DNA of 64,000 nt, from positions 558,001 to 622,000 of the forward strand of contig NZ_JABTCF010000001.1 of assembly GCF_014596745.1 (NCBI RefSeq). Direction: 5' to 3'. Under the pieces are notes generated by a model. It did not search any database. It was not told where the DNA came from and was given only the letters and a program-made list of their open reading frames with translations. Both the position numbers and the translations under genes were made by a program. Position 1 is the stretch's first letter; each line of letters begins with the position of its first letter. This document shows, one piece after another, positions 54,296 through 63,333 of the stretch. Source of the stretch: Maribacter aquimaris (lineage in GTDB: Bacteria; Bacteroidota; Bacteroidia; Flavobacteriales; Flavobacteriaceae).

Positions 54296-55633
54296 TTAGA
54301 AGTTTTCATCATCCATATACTTCCTAATCTTTCGTTCTTGCCAAGATTTCCCCCATAAGGGATTATACCCAAAGACCTCCATACCGTGAACAACCACCCC
54401 AAACCCCCAACCAATGGTTGGAAAAATAATCCATGGGAAACTGGTCGTATTATGGTTCAGTATGGCCAAACACGGAATCACAATACAATAGGCTATAAGG
54501 TTGCCATAAAACCCCTTAAGCTGCTCTACGTGTTCCTTAGCCTTTTCATAACGTTTATCGTCTATATAAGTTTGTTGTGCCTCCATGATTGTTACCTGTT
54601 TTGTCAACATCGGCAGTTTCACCCTGAATTCGTTGGGTGACTTGGTTATTTCCACCTGCCTATTGGTTAATATATCGTAGCGTTGTTGAATATTACGCAA
54701 CCCCACCCCGCTACTCTTCTTTACCACCTGTTTTTCCTGTATATTATTATCGACCACCAGCATATCCCCCTCCTCATATACCTTGATGTGCAAAGGTCTT
54801 GCTGAAGTGACCACATTGTGCTTTACCGCATTCTCGAGCAACAACTGCAGGGACAGGGGCACTATTTTGGCTTCCGGGTTACTACTGTGATCGGGTATAT
54901 CGAAATGAATACTATCCTCAAACCGCATCTTTAAAAGCTTTACGTAGGTTTTGGCAAATTGAAATTCCTCATCCACGGACACCAGGTCTTTATTCTTCTG
55001 CTCAAGAACATAGCGATACACCTTGGAGAGCGAGGTAGTGAACTTCTGCGCCTGACCGGGGTCTTCCTCAATTAAACTGGTCAGTACATTTAAACTATTG
55101 AAAAGGAAATGTGGGTCTAATTGGTTTTTAAGGGCATCGAATTTGGCCGAGGCCGTACCGGCTATTATCTTTTGCTCTTTCACCTTGTTTTCCTGCCGAT
55201 ATTTATAATACCATACCGCATAAAATATAAGTGAGATACATATCGCAATGATCAACGACAACTGATAATACCCGAGATTCTCATTGGCAAGAAACTCCGT
55301 TAAGGGCTTCTTTTCCAATACCACAACAAGTACAATACGGGAAAGGAAAATCCCAAAAATCGAAATCAGGATATTCCCCGTAATCCCAATGGCAAATCTT
55401 TTTAAGGTGAACAGGTCATGTTTATGAGTGGTAATAAGATGTTCAATCCAATACGCATTTGCCATGTACAGGATCAAAGCGAATATCATATTTTGATAAT
55501 ATTCGGTCCATGTGATTTGATAATCAAAACCTTCATCGAACCTGCCCGTGAAAAAATAAATGGCGAGAAAAACGAAATAGATCACAGTACCTATTACGAT
55601 TGCCCTTATGAAATGATTATAAAATCGTGTCAT
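54296..55633 (-). CDS. LytS-type sensor histidine kinase with C-terminal 2TM domain
   Basis: A 445-residue membrane kinase. Four predicted membrane helices lie in the first 145 residues. The His_kinase (LytS/YehU) domain has the phosphoacceptor His175 in LDPHFLFNSLN. The ATPase part has LLLENAVKHNVVTSARPL (N box) and SSGVGLRNIQQRY (G box). After about 355 a complete 2TM domain is appended (YEKAKEHVEQLKGFYGNL, GWGFGVVVHGMEVFGYNPLW, GKSWQERKIRKYMDD). It is in an operon with an upstream TPR protein (13 bp), three free 2TM proteins and a LytTR regulator. The signal sensed is unknown; it may be membrane state. Confidence 0.93.
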   Translation of the reverse strand: MTRFYNHFIRAIVIGTVIYFVFLAIYFFTGRFDEGFDYQITWTEYYQNMIFALILYMANAYWIEHLITTHKHDLFTLKRFAIGITGNILISIFGIFLSRIVLVVVLEKKPLTEFLANENLGYYQLSLIIAICISLIFYAVWYYKYRQENKVKEQKIIAGTASAKFDALKNQLDPHFLFNSLNVLTSLIEEDPGQAQKFTTSLSKVYRYVLEQKNKDLVSVDEEFQFAKTYVKLLKMRFEDSIHFDIPDHSSNPEAKIVPLSLQLLLENAVKHNVVTSARPLHIKVYEEGDMLVVDNNIQEKQVVKKSSGVGLRNIQQRYDILTNRQVEITKSPNEFRVKLPMLTKQVTIMEAQQTYIDDKRYEKAKEHVEQLKGFYGNLIAYCIVIPCLAILNHNTTSFPWIIFPTIGWGFGVVVHGMEVFGYNPLWGKSWQERKIRKYMDDENF

Positions 55634-55646
55634 TGATTATTTGTTC

Positions 55647-56267
55647 TTATTTACAATTCTTGACTATTTCTTCCGCCCTGTCTTTTCCCCAATTGGGATG
55701 AAAGACCGACTCTGGCTTAAATGTAGCAAAAAGTTCCAAAGCACGTTCAACATCTTTACAGAATGGAGCGGTATCCTGTCCAAAGTACCGGGCACACCCC
55801 ATATCCCATTCAGCCTTTGAAAACACAACCCTTGGGTTTTCCGGGGCCAATTCCAGTGCCTTTTGGTACAGGGCTACCACCTTACCAGAAAGCGTCATTC
55901 CATAGGTAGCCCCATCAAAAGCGATCCAAGCTGTATAAATCATGGCCTGTTGCACCATGATTTCAGGATTATTAGGGGAAATGACCTTTGCCAAGTCGAT
56001 AAACTCTTGGGCCTTACCCAATTGCTGGCTGACTTTACCCTCGTCCTGTTCCCCAAAAGAGGCTACGGTGTTCACTTGTGCCCCATAATAAGATGGAAGC
56101 CAATTATCCGGCTCTGCCATCGAGATCCGATCAAACAGGTTTGAAGCCTCCAAAACATCCCCATTGCCCCAGTACTCAAATGCCTTTTGCATTCCTGAGG
56201 TAAATTTATCCTGTGCCGAAACCATTGTTGCCATAAACAACAAGATCAATGTAACTGTTTTCTTCAT
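55647..56267 (-). CDS. Exported TPR-like protein at head of the LytS/LytTR operon
   Basis: A 206-residue exported protein; signal peptide ends TMVSAQ (about 19). The remainder is helical repeats: MQKAFEYWGNGDVLEASNLF, QEFIDLAKVISPNNPEIMVQ, VVALYQKALELAPENPRVVF, consistent with three to four tetratricopeptide-like repeats. A Cys pair (MGCARYF...PFCKDV) may form a disulfide. I start at ATG 56267, since the longer frame to 56315 precedes the signal peptide. It is 13 bp before the kinase gene and might modulate or report to it from the periplasm. Confidence 0.8.
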   Translation of the reverse strand: MKKTVTLILLFMATMVSAQDKFTSGMQKAFEYWGNGDVLEASNLFDRISMAEPDNWLPSYYGAQVNTVASFGEQDEGKVSQQLGKAQEFIDLAKVISPNNPEIMVQQAMIYTAWIAFDGATYGMTLSGKVVALYQKALELAPENPRVVFSKAEWDMGCARYFGQDTAPFCKDVERALELFATFKPESVFHPNWGKDRAEEIVKNCK

Positions 56268-56523
56268 GATTATTTGTTTTAAGGATTGTATGGACCAAAA
56301 ATGAAACAAACCCACAACTTAAGACAAAATGAATTACCGAACTGTTCAATTTTAAGGACGGACTGTCAATTGGCCCAAGGTTATACGAGCTCATTAAAGA
56401 AAACCTGTTAAAACCACACGCCACTTTTTCCTAAACCAATCATTATATTGCATCACAAAGCACTGTAATTAAACTACTTATGGTCATTTCAAGGATTTAA
56501 CTCTTTTTACCAATCTAATCCAC

Positions 56524-56531
56524 TACCTTTG
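56524..56531 (+). promoter_or_regulatory. Bacteroidota -7 element for the DEAD-box helicase gene
   Basis: TACCTTTG, an exact TAnnTTTG match 20 bp before ATG 56552, implying a very short leader. No TTG at the usual -33 distance. Confidence 0.45.
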
Positions 56532-56551
56532 CCGCTTATTCTTCACAATAC

Positions 56552-57850
56552 ATGACATTCAAAGATTTAGGCATTATAGAACCCATCCTTAAGGCCCTTG
56601 GGCAAGAAGGTTATACCAATCCCACACCCATTCAAGAACAGTCCATTCCCATTTTATTGAATGGTAAGGACCTTTTGGGTGTTGCCCAGACGGGCACAGG
56701 CAAAACCGCAGCATTTGCGGTACCGATCATTCAACAGATTTACAACGACCAACCCGAACAGGGACGCAATCGAAAGATCAAGGCATTGGTTGTTACCCCA
56801 ACCCGTGAGTTGGCCATTCAAATCGGGGAAAGTTTTACGGCGTATGGCAAATTCACCGGAATTAAGAATACTGTTATTTTTGGCGGTGTAAAACAAGGAA
56901 AACAGGTACAGGCCTTAAGAAACGGAATTGATGTTTTAATCGCCACACCAGGGCGTTTATTGGACCTTATGAACCAAGGGTTCATCTCGCTTAGGGATAT
57001 TGAATATGTGGTATTGGATGAAGCCGATCATATGCTAGACATGGGTTTTATACATGACATCAAAAAAATAATAGCCAAGCTCCCTTCCAAAAGACAATCG
57101 CTGTTTTTCTCAGCCACGATGCCCAAGGATATCGTTGAACTATCTCGTAAGATTCTCGGTGATTTTGAAAGGGTTACCGTAAAACCGGAACAAGCCACAG
57201 CGGAAAAAGTAGAACAGGTCGTATATTTTGTAAGCAAGGGAGACAAGGTAAACCTATTGGTTCATATATTGGAGGAACAACCCAATAGTTCCGTACTGGT
57301 TTTTTCACGAACCAAACACGGGGCAAATAAAATCGTAAAAAAATTGGCACAGGCGGAAATCCGCTCAGCGGCCATCCACGGAAACAAATCACAAACCGCC
57401 AGACAAAATGCCCTGAATGATTTTAAAGATGGGAAGCTTGGGGTACTAATAGCGACGGACATTGCCGCTAGAGGCATCGATGTAGACGGACTTTCCCTGG
57501 TCATAAACTTTGATTTACCCAATGTTCCCGAAACCTATGTACACCGAATCGGCAGAACAGGACGGGCCAATGCCAGCGGAATCGCGGTTTCCTTTTGCGA
57601 TAGGGAGGAACGCCCCTATTTGAGGGATATTGAAAAACTAATCAACCTAAAGGTTCCCAGAATAACCGAGCACCCTTTTCACGAAGAAGTTGCGGAAGGA
57701 TCCCCCATCAAAAAGAGCCGAAACACGCAACGGCCAAAAAGCCCCAATCAAAATCGGAATCGGAATCAATCCAGAAACTCGAATTACAAAAGCCAAAGCA
57801 GCGGGAATCGAAACAACAACGACAGGAACAAATCCCGGGGAAGGGATTAG
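56552..57850 (+). CDS. DEAD-box ATP-dependent RNA helicase (RhlE-like)
   Basis: A 432-residue RNA helicase used in ribosome assembly and cold or mRNA turnover. Motifs in order: Q motif [11 protein letters not shown], Walker A AQTGTGKT (45-52), PTRELA, TPGR, DEAD (156-159), [13 protein letters not shown] and HRIGRTGR. After about 385 a basic, Arg/Asn/Gln-rich tail ([18 protein letters not shown]...) likely binds RNA. It is a single gene with its own -7 element, convergent with the LytTR regulator. No obvious functional link to the two-component genes on either side. Confidence 0.96.
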   Translation: MTFKDLGIIEPILKALGQEGYTNPTPIQEQSIPILLNGKDLLGVAQTGTGKTAAFAVPIIQQIYNDQPEQGRNRKIKALVVTPTRELAIQIGESFTAYGKFTGIKNTVIFGGVKQGKQVQALRNGIDVLIATPGRLLDLMNQGFISLRDIEYVVLDEADHMLDMGFIHDIKKIIAKLPSKRQSLFFSATMPKDIVELSRKILGDFERVTVKPEQATAEKVEQVVYFVSKGDKVNLLVHILEEQPNSSVLVFSRTKHGANKIVKKLAQAEIRSAAIHGNKSQTARQNALNDFKDGKLGVLIATDIAARGIDVDGLSLVINFDLPNVPETYVHRIGRTGRANASGIAVSFCDREERPYLRDIEKLINLKVPRITEHPFHEEVAEGSPIKKSRNTQRPKSPNQNRNRNQSRNSNYKSQSSGNRNNNDRNKSRGRD

Positions 57851-57886
57851 AAACCCCTACTTCCAACTGCACTAGTTGACCACAGC

Positions 57887-58621
57887 TTAAATCGTCTGTA
57901 AACGGCTTAACAACGCCCCTCTGTGCATTTTTGCGATAGGAATGACCTTTCTATCGATTTCAAGATGACCTTCCGCCACAACGTCTAATTTGGAGATATT
58001 TACCATATACGACCTATGTATACGCAAAAAACCGTGCCTGGGCAATCGTTCTTCCATGGTTTTCAAGGTTGTTGCCAATAAATATGTGCTTGATACCGTA
58101 ATGATCTTACAATAATTCCTGTCGGCCTCAATATAGAGAATATCAGCCAACAACAACTTTACCATATTGCCCTTGTGACGAATAAAGATGCGATCTTCCA
58201 AAACTTTCAAAGTTGAATTTTCGATTTGGGTCTTACCCCCTTTCAAATCCATCTGTTGAACTACAAGTTCAAATGTTCGTCGCAATTGAATGATATTTAA
58301 AGGTTTGGGAATAAACGCAAAAGGGTGGGTCTTCTTGGCCCTATTGAATGAAGCCTCATCGGTATTGGCCGTGAGGTAAACAATGGGAATGTTTAAAATA
58401 CCATTTATGTGCGTGGCTGTTGCTATACCATCGAGCTTCCCTTTTAGATGTATGTCCATCAAGATAATATCAGGGTTATTTTCCTGCACGTGGAGAATCG
58501 CCTCTTCCCCCCGAGTCTCTATACCCGTAACCTCAAATCCCAAATTGGTCAATTGCAGGCTGATGTTGGCCGCAATGATCATATCGTCCTCAACCACCAA
58601 TACCTTTACTTTATTTTCCAT
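57887..58621 (-). CDS. LytTR-type response regulator (second system)
   Basis: A 244-residue response regulator. Receiver domain 1-125 has acidic residues EDD (11-13), phosphoacceptor Asp56 in IILMDIHLKG and Lys in FIPKPLN. LytTR DNA-binding domain about 145-244 (IFIRHKGNMVKLLLADILYIEA, LPRHGFLRIHRSYMVNI, DRKVIPIAKMHR). Its ATG is 2 bp after the stop of the TPR-kinase gene, so the pair is a classical two-gene operon. It is a different lineage from the regulator at 52420 in its linker and C-terminus. Target genes unknown. Confidence 0.94.
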   Translation of the reverse strand: MENKVKVLVVEDDMIIAANISLQLTNLGFEVTGIETRGEEAILHVQENNPDIILMDIHLKGKLDGIATATHINGILNIPIVYLTANTDEASFNRAKKTHPFAFIPKPLNIIQLRRTFELVVQQMDLKGGKTQIENSTLKVLEDRIFIRHKGNMVKLLLADILYIEADRNYCKIITVSSTYLLATTLKTMEERLPRHGFLRIHRSYMVNISKLDVVAEGHLEIDRKVIPIAKMHRGALLSRLQTI

Positions 58622-58623
58622 AG

Positions 58624-60585
58624 CTATGCTGCTTTATTATATTGGAATTCAAAGGAAACCGCTGTCCCGTTTTCGACAACCAAATGCATTTCACCATCTA
58701 ACTGTCTGGTTAATAATTTAACCAATTTAGTACCAAAGCCGGTTCCTATTTCATTTTCATTTACAATGGCACCAATACCATTATCCGATACCTTCAAGAA
58801 TAATTGGTCGCCTGTTTTTCGCAATGCCACAACAACGCTACCTGATGCTTGTTCCGGAAAGGCATATTTCATCGAATTCGTCAAAAGTTCATTTACAATA
58901 AGACCAATTGGTATCGCCGTATCAACATCAAGTTCGATCTCCTCCATATCCAAAAGCACTTCAATCCTACCTTGAACACCGAAAACATTGACGATATAAT
59001 TCGATAAATTAAAAAAATAGGATTTCATCTCTATTGATGACAAACTATTCTCCTGATATAATTTTTGATGTACCATGCTCATACTCTGAATTCTATGCTG
59101 ACTGTTTTCCATGGCATCCACAATCTTTTTGTCACTGATTTCGGCGGATTGCAAGGTTAAAAGACTAGAAACGATCTCGAGGTTGTTCTTTACCCTATGA
59201 TGGATCTCCTTCAGTAAAAACTCTTTCTCCTGGTTCTGTTTTTCAAGCATTTTATTCTTTTTCCTATTGTTCTTCATAGCCTTAAAAAGCAGCAACAAAT
59301 AAAGCAACAGAAGAAATACAAAGGCCATGATCAAGGTCTGCCTTAGTTGTTGTTTTGTAATCCGGGTTTGCTGAAGTTGAATGGTATTCTCCTTTTGGGC
59401 CACATCGTATTCCGTTCTAAGTAAGGATATTCTTTGATCGGCCTCAGCGGTAAAAACCTTATCTTTTAAGTCGTCATATACGGCGAAGGCCTGATAAGCT
59501 TCTTGATAATTATGATTCCCTGCATAAGCCTTGCCCAAGGTTTCATAGGCCTGACTTAAAAAATACCCATCCCCAAAATCATCAGTCGCAATAGCGATGC
59601 TCTTTTTTAGGCTTTCTATGGCTGAGATATACTTACCTTGTATATTCTGCAATTTCCCGATAGCCAACCAGGATCGCATCAACATAAAACCATTATCCAA
59701 CAATTCGGCATATTTCAATGCATTCCCCGCAGCTACTGATGCTTTCCCGAATTCGTTCAAATAGGTATAGAGATCTACCTTGGATATATACACGTCGCTA
59801 AGGTTATTGTAAAAACCATACCGCTCCCCTATAGCAATCGAATGATCGAAATAGTTCATGGCCTTTTCGTATTCTTTCAATCTTAGATAGTTGTTGCCCA
59901 CTACATAGAGGGTAAAGTCGTAGTCCAAGTCATTGACACCCAGTTCCTCAAAAACAGCTACCGATTTTAAACCGTATTCCAAGCCCGATTCAAATCTGGA
60001 TTGCTTCCAAAATAAATTACTTAAATCACTATATGCTAAAGCTATAGCCCTTTTGTCCTTATGTTCTTCTCCAAGCTGCAAAGCCAGTAAGGCATAATCG
60101 GCAGCCCGGTCTAACTGCCCCTTACGTTCGTAAACATATCCCATTTGGGTATAGAGAAAAGGAAGATCATTTTCATTGACTTTCCCCTTGGCTTGGGATA
60201 AGATGGTGAGGGCACTGTCCAAGGCTTCCATTCGCAACAAAACTGCAGCTTGGGTAATTTGAAACCTCCCCTCCCATAATGTGTTCTCCTTTTTTGAAGC
60301 CATATCCAATCCTATTTGTGTAAAATGCATAGATCGGTTCAAATTACGGGTATGCCAATAGTAGGCAAGATCATTGAGCATGCAAAACTTAAGGGTGTCC
60401 GACTTGGCCAATGGATAAGACGTTTCCAAGGTATCCAAATAAGAAGCCCCAAAATTATCGGTGTCGACAAATACCTTTTTGTAGGGATTTTCGCGATTAA
60501 AGTCCACTATTTGGGAAACACCAAGAAAACCATTCAAAAGTATAATGGTCAGTGGAATGACAACAGTCAGGAAGCGCAGTCTCAT
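58624..60585 (-). CDS. TPR-repeat sensor histidine kinase (HisKA_2 type)
   Basis: A 653-residue sensor. Signal/membrane segment at the N-terminus (VVIPLTIILLNGFLGVSQ), then periplasmic TPR repeats from about 50 to 390 (LGLDMASKKENTLWEGR, EKAMNYFDHSIAIGERYG, NYQEAYQAFAVYDDLKDKV). A transmembrane helix near 417 (TLIMAFVFLLLLYLLLLF) leads to the kinase core: HisKA_2 motif KEIHHRVKNNLE with His462/463, and an HATPase with NELLTNSMKYAF, VSDNGIGA and GTGFGTKLV. It is typical of Bacteroidota TPR-LytTR systems. Paired with the regulator 2 bp downstream. The signal is unknown. Confidence 0.94.
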   Translation of the reverse strand: MRLRFLTVVIPLTIILLNGFLGVSQIVDFNRENPYKKVFVDTDNFGASYLDTLETSYPLAKSDTLKFCMLNDLAYYWHTRNLNRSMHFTQIGLDMASKKENTLWEGRFQITQAAVLLRMEALDSALTILSQAKGKVNENDLPFLYTQMGYVYERKGQLDRAADYALLALQLGEEHKDKRAIALAYSDLSNLFWKQSRFESGLEYGLKSVAVFEELGVNDLDYDFTLYVVGNNYLRLKEYEKAMNYFDHSIAIGERYGFYNNLSDVYISKVDLYTYLNEFGKASVAAGNALKYAELLDNGFMLMRSWLAIGKLQNIQGKYISAIESLKKSIAIATDDFGDGYFLSQAYETLGKAYAGNHNYQEAYQAFAVYDDLKDKVFTAEADQRISLLRTEYDVAQKENTIQLQQTRITKQQLRQTLIMAFVFLLLLYLLLLFKAMKNNRKKNKMLEKQNQEKEFLLKEIHHRVKNNLEIVSSLLTLQSAEISDKKIVDAMENSQHRIQSMSMVHQKLYQENSLSSIEMKSYFFNLSNYIVNVFGVQGRIEVLLDMEEIELDVDTAIPIGLIVNELLTNSMKYAFPEQASGSVVVALRKTGDQLFLKVSDNGIGAIVNENEIGTGFGTKLVKLLTRQLDGEMHLVVENGTAVSFEFQYNKAA

Positions 60586-60797
60586 TTCTCGAATTTTTTC
60601 ACCGGGGGAAATGAGTATTGTTAAATATACAACTTTTTACAACAGCGAAACGCCCGATAACTAACCATAGGGTTTCGGACAGTTTTTAACGCACCCCATC
60701 CTCAAACCCTTTTAGAATAAGGTTATAATGCATTCCTTGGTCCTACAAAGTTTTTACTTGTGGCGCCATACGGTCAACACCATTAACATTCAGGATT

Positions 60798-61316
60798 ATG
60801 GGAAGAAGGGGAGTAATATTGGTCATTATCGTATTCTTAGGAATTAACTGTAAGGAGAATAATCATTATGAAAAGGAAATTGAACTCGAAAACGCGATAA
60901 CAAAAAACTTCGGAAGTTTTATAACGAATGCCTGGAATCATAAAAACATGGATAGCCTAAGATCAATAACCGTAGAAAACTATAGTCGTCGACTTAACGG
61001 AATAATGGTAGCGGAAAACCATAATGAACTTGAGGCCAATATGAACATTTATTTTAACGGGTTTCCCGATCTAAAGGTTTCCATTAAAAAAACCATTATC
61101 AAGGACAACCAACTATATGCCAGCTGGACTTTCGAAGGCACCAACACAGGAACGTTCGGCGAATCCGCTGCCACGGGAAAAAGAATAGCGGTCAACGGAT
61201 TCTCCGAGGTCACTTTTAATAATGAGGGCAAATTGATCAAAGAGGACATCTATTACAACGAACTAGCACTTTTACAACAAATGGGGTATTCCTTGGTGCC
61301 CCCAATCGTTGAATGA
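60798..61316 (+). CDS. SnoaL-like/ester cyclase family lipoprotein
   Basis: A 172-residue lipoprotein; signal FLGINC with Cys18. The rest is one SnoaL-like (NTF2 fold) domain: FGSFITNAWNHKNMDSLRSI, ELEANMNIYFNGFPDLKVSI, ASWTFEGTNTGTFGESAATG and IAVNGFSEVTFNNEGKLIKE. It is a paralogue of the first domain of the protein at 62374 (shared GT-x-TG-x-F-x-x-SATGK and late LLQQMG / FMQQLG). The fold is used by polyketide cyclases and ketosteroid isomerases, but also by binding proteins; the activity is unknown. It heads the cluster running off the window. Confidence 0.8.
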   Translation: MGRRGVILVIIVFLGINCKENNHYEKEIELENAITKNFGSFITNAWNHKNMDSLRSITVENYSRRLNGIMVAENHNELEANMNIYFNGFPDLKVSIKKTIIKDNQLYASWTFEGTNTGTFGESAATGKRIAVNGFSEVTFNNEGKLIKEDIYYNELALLQQMGYSLVPPIVE

Positions 61317-61372
61317 ACCATTGGAAACCATATTGAACTAGTACAAACACTAATCCTAAAACAAAGTACATC

Positions 61373-62137
61373 ATGAGCACACTAAAATCGACTGTATGGA
61401 TTACCGTAATGTTATTCTTGCTCCCTTATCTGAACATAGCACAGGAAAGCAAAAACCAACTCTTCTACATTCATGAGGATCAGGTTAAACCATCAATGAT
61501 CCAAGAATATGAACAAATATCCAAGGAATTCAAGGAAGCCTGTACCAAACACAATCTTCAAGATCTTAGTTGGCAAGTTGCCTCAACCTCAACAGGACGG
61601 TACCTGAATATTTCCCCGATTAAAAACATGGCTGAACTTGATGTGAACGTCATGGCACCTTTAGCCGAAAAAATGGGGGAAGAAGCTTTTAAGGATATGT
61701 TCAAACGCTTTAATCGTTGCTATGACAAACACGGGGATTATATGGTATACCTCAATGAAGAACTCACTTATATGCCAGAAGGCATCAGTACGACCACAGA
61801 AGGTCAAAACTACCGAAAATGGCATTTTTTATATGTGACACCACAAAACATCCAAAACCTAAAAGGAAAACTCAAAGAATTAAAGGCCTTATTCACCAGA
61901 AAAGGATCCAAGGAATACTACCGTATTTACCATAACGGATTTGGAACAATGGGAGACTACTATGTTGCCGTTCTGACCGCTATAGACGAGGAGGAGTATG
62001 CCAAAAAATCCAAAGCAAATCAGGTTTTATTGGGCGAAGAAGGGAAAAAGGTTTTTGATGATGTCTTCAAATATGTATACAAATATGAGGTTGAATCGGG
62101 CAGCATGCACCCTGAGCTGTCTTACTCCCCAAAATAA
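61373..62137 (+). CDS. Exported protein of unknown function, possibly dimeric alpha/beta-barrel fold
   Basis: A 254-residue exported protein; signal peptide ends YLNIAQ (about 24). Two halves of strand-helix-strand character can be seen: FYIHEDQVKPSMIQEYEQIS with ISPIKNMAELDVNVMAPLAE, and HFLYVTPQNIQNLKGKLKEL with YYVAVLTAIDEEEYAKKSKA. That resembles tandem ABM/NIPSNAP-like ferredoxin folds, but I cannot confirm this. It ends SMHPELSYSPK; the exported protein at 63334 has a similar MHPELSNFSK. It lies 56 bp after the SnoaL-like lipoprotein gene. Confidence 0.68.
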   Translation: MSTLKSTVWITVMLFLLPYLNIAQESKNQLFYIHEDQVKPSMIQEYEQISKEFKEACTKHNLQDLSWQVASTSTGRYLNISPIKNMAELDVNVMAPLAEKMGEEAFKDMFKRFNRCYDKHGDYMVYLNEELTYMPEGISTTTEGQNYRKWHFLYVTPQNIQNLKGKLKELKALFTRKGSKEYYRIYHNGFGTMGDYYVAVLTAIDEEEYAKKSKANQVLLGEEGKKVFDDVFKYVYKYEVESGSMHPELSYSPK

Positions 62138-62308
62138 CAAAAGTATCATAGAATGTACCAAGTACAAAAATTCGAAACCCACGGATTTTGGCATTTTAAA
62201 ATTTGATATCTAGACTAAATAAATGAAGAAGGACACCTTTTACGACACTTTGACCGTATGCAACCCATGAAACATAACACCATAAAATAACAAGCCAAAC
62301 CCGGCAGA

Positions 62309-62316
62309 TACATTTG
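62309..62316 (+). promoter_or_regulatory. Bacteroidota -7 element before the double NTF2-fold gene
   Basis: TACATTTG, an exact TAnnTTTG match 58 bp before ATG 62374. It would place transcription after an upstream TTG codon at 62314 and so supports the ATG start. Confidence 0.42.
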
Positions 62317-62373
62317 CTAAACATATTTCGGGGGAACAATGCTAGCACCCTGTCGGGTTTTAATCCTATCAAC

Positions 62374-63255
62374 ATGAGAAAATTACTTCCAATACTATGC
62401 CTTTTCATTGTAGTATGCTTTTTATCCTGTACTTCGGAGGATAAACAAGTAGCTGAAAACATCAAAACATACTCCAATACCTGGGATGAAGTCATCAATA
62501 ACGGGAAACTGGAATTGATCAATAACACCCATTTTGACGAACGTATTACGCTACTTATGAGTCCTGAAAATATTGTTGGTATTAAAAACGTACAGGATTT
62601 TTATGCCAATTATCTGACTGGGTTTTCCAATATCGAATTCACCATCGTGGATATATTCGGTCAAGGCGACAAAATAGTAAAGCACTGGAATTTTAAAGGT
62701 ACGCATACAGGGGAATTTTTCGGAATTTCCGCAACGGGTAAATCTGTTGATATTGATGGGGTTACCCTCGTATCCATGAAAAATGGGAAGGTTTCACAAG
62801 AACAGGACTTTATGGACAATATGGCCTTTATGCAACAGTTGGGAATCCTCTCAAACCCGGACAATATAAGGGTCATCAACACCTTGTACGATGCCTTTGC
62901 CGCAGGTGATATCCCTGCTGTTTTAGATTTAATGGATGCCAAAGTGGTGTGGCACGAGGCCGAAGGTAACGCCTATGCCGATGGCAACCCCTACAAAGGT
63001 CCAGAGGCTGTTTCAAACGGTGTTTTTGCCCGTATAGGAAAGGATTATGACTATTTTAACCTGACCAATATCCAACTGCATGAAATGTCTGGGAATCAAA
63101 TCCTTGCCACCTTGCGTTACCAAGCCAAGTCAAAGAAGAATGGGACCGTCATAGACGCCCAAGTAGCCCATCACTGGTTTCTTAAAAACGGAAAGATTAT
63201 CGGATTTCAGCAATATGTGGAAACCAAACAACTCGCAGAGGCCCTGTCCAAATAG
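62374..63255 (+). CDS. Double NTF2-fold (SnoaL + ketosteroid-isomerase-like) lipoprotein
   Basis: A 293-residue lipoprotein; signal CFLSC (Cys19). Domain 1 (about 25-165) is SnoaL/ester-cyclase-like: YSNTWDEVINNGKLELINN, FKGTHTGEFFGISATGKSVD, DGVTLVSMKNGKVSQEQDF. Domain 2 (about 168-293) is a SnoaL_2/NTF2-like unit: NTLYDAFAAGDIPAVLDLMD, VVWHEAEGNAYADGNPYKGP, VAHHWFLKNGKIIGFQQY. Domain 1 is paralogous to the lipoprotein at 60798. ATG 62374 was chosen since it begins the signal peptide and follows a -7 element. Reaction unknown. Confidence 0.82.
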   Translation: MRKLLPILCLFIVVCFLSCTSEDKQVAENIKTYSNTWDEVINNGKLELINNTHFDERITLLMSPENIVGIKNVQDFYANYLTGFSNIEFTIVDIFGQGDKIVKHWNFKGTHTGEFFGISATGKSVDIDGVTLVSMKNGKVSQEQDFMDNMAFMQQLGILSNPDNIRVINTLYDAFAAGDIPAVLDLMDAKVVWHEAEGNAYADGNPYKGPEAVSNGVFARIGKDYDYFNLTNIQLHEMSGNQILATLRYQAKSKKNGTVIDAQVAHHWFLKNGKIIGFQQYVETKQLAEALSK

Positions 63256-63333
63256 CAATCCGTAAACGGTAATTACCGAAATATCAAAATGAATACATAA
63301 CATCATATTCTAATAACCAAACAAATAAAAATC

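Noticed and set aside
63267-63278. Perfect 12-bp palindrome CGGTAATTACCG between the last two genes
   Set aside because: Too short to be significant at this window size and not at a clear promoter position.
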